Assembly (NCBI GenBank): GCA_945890485.1
Contig: CAMDCN010000011.1
Span: forward strand, 1 to 64,000
Source: Candidatus Sulfopaludibacter sp. SbA3
GTDB lineage: Bacteria > Acidobacteriota > Terriglobia > Bryobacterales > Bryobacteraceae
DNA: 64,000 bases
Direction of reading: 5' to 3'
The notes below the pieces were generated by a model. The model ran no database searches. It was not told the origin of the DNA and saw nothing but the letters and a program-made list of their open reading frames with translations. Positions 61,243 to 64,000 of this stretch are shown piece after piece. The position numbers were made by a program, and so were the translations under genes. Numbering within the stretch: the stretch's first letter is position 1; every line of letters starts with the position of its first letter.

Positions 61243-61351
61243 TCCACTCGTTTGTATCATAAGGGGAATCCCGGGGTGTGAAATGGCGCCGGGAATTCTT
61301 ACACTGGTGGATTATAATCATCGTGTAGTCCCGCGCCCCAAGGAGCCCTTC

Positions 61352-63730
61352 GTGAGCCAAAACTCTGCCCAGCGTGATGCCTTCCTCAACGAGCTCCGGC
61401 GTTTGGATGCACAGGTGGGTTCCGCAAAGTCGATCGACGACCTGAAACCAATCTACTATCGCCTCGAAGAGATCAGCCAGGGGTTCCCCGGGGACGGCGG
61501 AATGCAGTCGGCGATTGGCGACGTCCGGAACAAGATGGTGACGTTCGGGCAGCGGCTGATGGAAATGCAGAGCACGGCGGAGCGCGAGGCCGCGGCAAAG
61601 ATGCCGGGCGGAGCGTTCGCGCCGCCGGTTCAGCAGCCGACACAGGTGTTTCAAAGCGGCTCGTTGGCGGCGAAGCCTCCGTCGTACGCCCCGCCCCCTA
61701 CTGCTGCTCCTCCGCCTCCAGGCCCACCGCCTTCGACCCCTCCCCCGTCCTCACCTCCTCCCTTTAACTGGAAACGGGCGGTGGCGGTAGGTGGCGTGGT
61801 TGGCTTGTTGATCGCGGCAGGTGGCATTTACACCATACGAAACGCGCAGAAAAAAGCGGAAGAACAAAAGCAGGTTCCTGACGGGGCTTCCAGTATTGCT
61901 ATTAAAACTTCCCCGGCCGGTGCTTCGATTCGCGTAAACGGCGAAGTAAAATGTACGTCGAACTGCAATATTGAACTACCGACGGGCACCTATGAGGTAC
62001 TGGCGGTGATGCCTGGTTACGAGTCGGCGACCAGCGCGCTGAACGTGGTGGGGGGTACGCCGGGTGAACTGACGCTGAGCCTGCAGCCGATGCCGCTTTC
62101 TGTTCGCTTGTTTACTGATTTGCAGGCCGGCAAGGTGACGCTGGATGGCAATCCGTTGGGTGACCTGCAGGATGGGCAGTTGGTTTTGGACCGGGTTTCT
62201 CCCGGGAAGCACTCCGTTAAGGTGACCAATCAGGCTACTGAAGCGTCTTTCGACTTTGAATCGCAGCTCGGGCAAGCGCCGGTGATTGTGGGACCGGTGG
62301 TGGCGAAAAATGTCCTGGCGATCGTCGTGTCAAACGCGGGTAAGGTGGCAAAGGTTCACTCATCGGCGAATGTGAAGGTGGCGGTGGACGGCTCTCCGGC
62401 GGGTGACGCGGGAGCGGGTGGACTCGCGTTAGAAAATCTCGCGGCGGGTGACCGGGAACTGGCGATCAACGACGGGTCGGTGGACCGGAAGCTGCTCGTC
62501 TCCGTGGGAGCGCAGCCGACGTTGACGGCGTACCTGAAACTCGATGTGAATTTGGGCAGCCTGTATGTAGCGGCGGGTGACCTGGACGATGTGACCGTTT
62601 TCCTGAACAACACGGAGCTGAAACGGAAAACGAAGGGCGGCCAGTTGCGGTTGCTCGGTCTGCCGGTGCGGCAGTACATGGTTCGCGTGGTGAAGGACGG
62701 CTACACGGCGGAAGCGGCGAAGCCGGCGACCGTGGCGAAGGGCCAGGAGACGCGGGTTGAGTTTACGCTCAAAGCGATTCCGAAATTGGCGAATTTGCGG
62801 ATCAGCGGGGCGACGCCGGGCACGGCGGTTCTGCTCGACGGTCAGGGGCTTGGCATCATCGCGGCGGATGGTTCGTATTCGTCAACGACGATTGCGCCGG
62901 GCGAACATACGATCGAGTTCCGGCGAGAGTCGTTCGCGCCGAAACGGAATCCGCGGCAGTTCCGCGCGGGCGAGACCGTGGAGTTGAGCGGGGCGGATGT
63001 CACGCTGGTGGCGGCCGCGTCTTCGGTCCGGGTGAACGTGAAGCCCGCGACGGCGCAGATCTTCTACCGGAAGAGCGATGAGAGCCAACTGCGGCAGGCC
63101 AATGGGAACACGATCAACGTGGGCGCAGGCACCTGGGTGGTGGTCGCCAAGGCCGCCAACTTCGTCGACGGAACCACGACCGTGCAGGTGGCTTCGGGCG
63201 AGAACAAGACGGTGGATATCACCCTGAAAGAGGCTCCTAAAGTCATCACGAAGAAACTGGGCACGATGCTCGAATGGGAGCAGCCTGGGGAATGGGTGCA
63301 ACAAGAAGGGTGGACCGTCCATAAGGGTGGCAACTTCGTGCTCTACGGGACGACTCCGGCGAATGGCACCTTCACATTCAACATCGCTCTGCTGAAGGGC
63401 CGGCGGCTGCAGTGGTTTGCCAGCTATACGGACTCCAAGAACCACGTCCTGTACCAACTGGACCGGAAGAACTTCTTCCGCCGGGATGTGGTGAACGGAC
63501 GGTCGAGCGAATACAAAGTGGGGCATGACCTCGAGAAGCAGGAAAGCTACACGATCCAGATCGACATCGCTCCGGGAGCGGTGAGGCACTCGCTGCACAA
63601 CGGGACGAAGTGGATTGAGATGGACACCTTTACGTCGCCCGGCCGCAATCTGACCGAAGGCAAGTTTGGCCTCTACATCCCGGGTAACGATGTTTTCGGC
63701 CTGAGCAATTTCCGTTTCAACCCGAGATAA
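61352..63730 (+). CDS. PEGA-repeat membrane protein with C-terminal LamG/DUF1080-like domain
   Basis: The 792-residue protein starts at GTG 61352, fixed by AAGGAG six bases upstream. An N-terminal helical cytoplasmic part (1-85), a Pro-rich linker (about 90-140, PPP repeats) and one membrane helix (about 144-162, GGVVGLLIAAGGIYTI) come first. The exterior has PEGA domains (SIAIKTSPAGASIRVNGEVK and at least three further beta-sandwich copies to about 600), then a concanavalin-like domain (about 630-792; LEWEQPGEWVQQEGWTVHKG; EGKFGLYIPGNDVFGLSNF). PEGA domains are thought to bind cell-surface polymers. The layout suggests a wall- or envelope-associated sensor or anchor. Confidence 0.82.
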   Translation: MSQNSAQRDAFLNELRRLDAQVGSAKSIDDLKPIYYRLEEISQGFPGDGGMQSAIGDVRNKMVTFGQRLMEMQSTAEREAAAKMPGGAFAPPVQQPTQVFQSGSLAAKPPSYAPPPTAAPPPPGPPPSTPPPSSPPPFNWKRAVAVGGVVGLLIAAGGIYTIRNAQKKAEEQKQVPDGASSIAIKTSPAGASIRVNGEVKCTSNCNIELPTGTYEVLAVMPGYESATSALNVVGGTPGELTLSLQPMPLSVRLFTDLQAGKVTLDGNPLGDLQDGQLVLDRVSPGKHSVKVTNQATEASFDFESQLGQAPVIVGPVVAKNVLAIVVSNAGKVAKVHSSANVKVAVDGSPAGDAGAGGLALENLAAGDRELAINDGSVDRKLLVSVGAQPTLTAYLKLDVNLGSLYVAAGDLDDVTVFLNNTELKRKTKGGQLRLLGLPVRQYMVRVVKDGYTAEAAKPATVAKGQETRVEFTLKAIPKLANLRISGATPGTAVLLDGQGLGIIAADGSYSSTTIAPGEHTIEFRRESFAPKRNPRQFRAGETVELSGADVTLVAAASSVRVNVKPATAQIFYRKSDESQLRQANGNTINVGAGTWVVVAKAANFVDGTTTVQVASGENKTVDITLKEAPKVITKKLGTMLEWEQPGEWVQQEGWTVHKGGNFVLYGTTPANGTFTFNIALLKGRRLQWFASYTDSKNHVLYQLDRKNFFRRDVVNGRSSEYKVGHDLEKQESYTIQIDIAPGAVRHSLHNGTKWIEMDTFTSPGRNLTEGKFGLYIPGNDVFGLSNFRFNPR

Positions 63731-63732
63731 CC

Positions 63733-64000
63733 ATGCCTATCGGCGTTAACTCTTTCCTTTGGACGGCCAACTTTACCGAGGCCCATTTGCCGTTGATCTC
63801 CCGGGCGAAAGCCCTTGGACTCGACGGAATCGAGATGGGCGTCTTTGACTTCGCCAATTTTCCGGCCGCCGCGGTCCGGCAGGAATTGGCCGCGCAGGAG
63901 ATGACCGGGCTGATTTGCACCGCGCTGACGGGAAATCAAAGCCTTGGGACGGAGGATCGGGCGGTTCGCGCGGCGACGCTCGAATTTTTACGCACGGCGA
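63733..64000 (+). CDS. Sugar phosphate isomerase/epimerase-like TIM-barrel protein (5' part; cut by window end)
   Basis: The frame starts at ATG 63733, two bases after the PEGA gene stop, and is open to the window end. The visible 89 residues (PIGVNSFLWTANFTEAHLP; RAKALGLDGIEMGVFDF; AAQEMTGLICTALTGNQSLG) match the AP-endonuclease-2/xylose-isomerase-like superfamily, near D-tagatose/D-psicose 3-epimerase. The metal-binding Glu and His residues of this family lie beyond the window, so the exact activity cannot be assigned. Confidence 0.8.
   Translation, partial: MPIGVNSFLWTANFTEAHLPLISRAKALGLDGIEMGVFDFANFPAAAVRQELAAQEMTGLICTALTGNQSLGTEDRAVRAATLEFLRTA

Overview
The window reads as chromosomal DNA of a GC-rich Acidobacteriota member, most likely close to Solibacter/Bryobacter (order Bryobacterales). 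This is inferred from gene content: an Oar-like TonB-dependent receptor with the LPLNGRNF plug motif, a CRTAC1/UnbV FG-GAP protein, the DUF1501 / DUF1549-DUF1553 / cytochrome-WD40 / PPC series, Tat-type sulfatases, and many GTG and TTG starts. No rRNA, tRNA, CRISPR array or replication origin was seen.

Layout. 0-0.5 kb: the C-terminal end of an IS110-type transposase. 0.7-4 kb: TonB-dependent receptor with its own terminator. 4-9.3 kb (minus strand): a tight five-gene operon, read in order from an AhpD-like peroxidase whose second redox Cys is an in-frame UGA (predicted selenocysteine, with a SECIS-like hairpin), through an MFS transporter, a NarX/DesK-type kinase and a LuxR-type regulator, to a CRTAC1-like protein. 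9.4-10.2 kb: a toxin-antitoxin-like pair whose nucleotidyltransferase gene carries a nonsense codon. 10.1-11.4 kb: two unknown genes. 11.6-16 kb: membrane-linked methyltransferase, an OmpR/PhoQ-like two-component pair with a clear operator, a diacylglycerol kinase-like protein and a metallophosphoesterase.

16-23 kb is the most accessory-looking part. Three decayed VapB(C)-like remnants (16.1, 20.8 and 22.7 kb) surround a two-gene unit, an OmpA/peptidoglycan-binding/metzincin-like protease plus a Tat lipoprotein, and a secreted nucleoside-hydrolase relative. 23-33 kb holds metabolic genes: MgtE, an EXLDI protein with a previously hidden 57-residue membrane peptide, B12-dependent ribonucleotide reductase, a sulfatase, an aldo/keto reductase, an XRE-cupin regulator divergent from threonine dehydrogenase across a perfect palindrome, and YggX.

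33-42.8 kb (plus strand): an MBOAT acyltransferase, two SGNH hydrolases, an acyl carrier protein and a KAS III homologue with Ser in place of the active-site Cys. I interpret these as a Dlt-like envelope acylation cassette. Two DUF3857/transglutaminase paralogues (one lacking its Cys) and a membrane protein follow. 42.8-50.2 kb is the DUF1501-PSD1-cytochrome/WD40-PPC operon. 50.1-61.2 kb (minus strand) is a surface-polysaccharide locus: four GT4 glycosyltransferases (one fused to a methyltransferase), an ABC-2 permease with an unusual N-terminal domain, DUF3108, sialidase-like, DinB and sulfatase genes. 61.3-64 kb: a PEGA-repeat membrane protein and the start of a sugar-phosphate isomerase/epimerase-like gene cut by the window edge.
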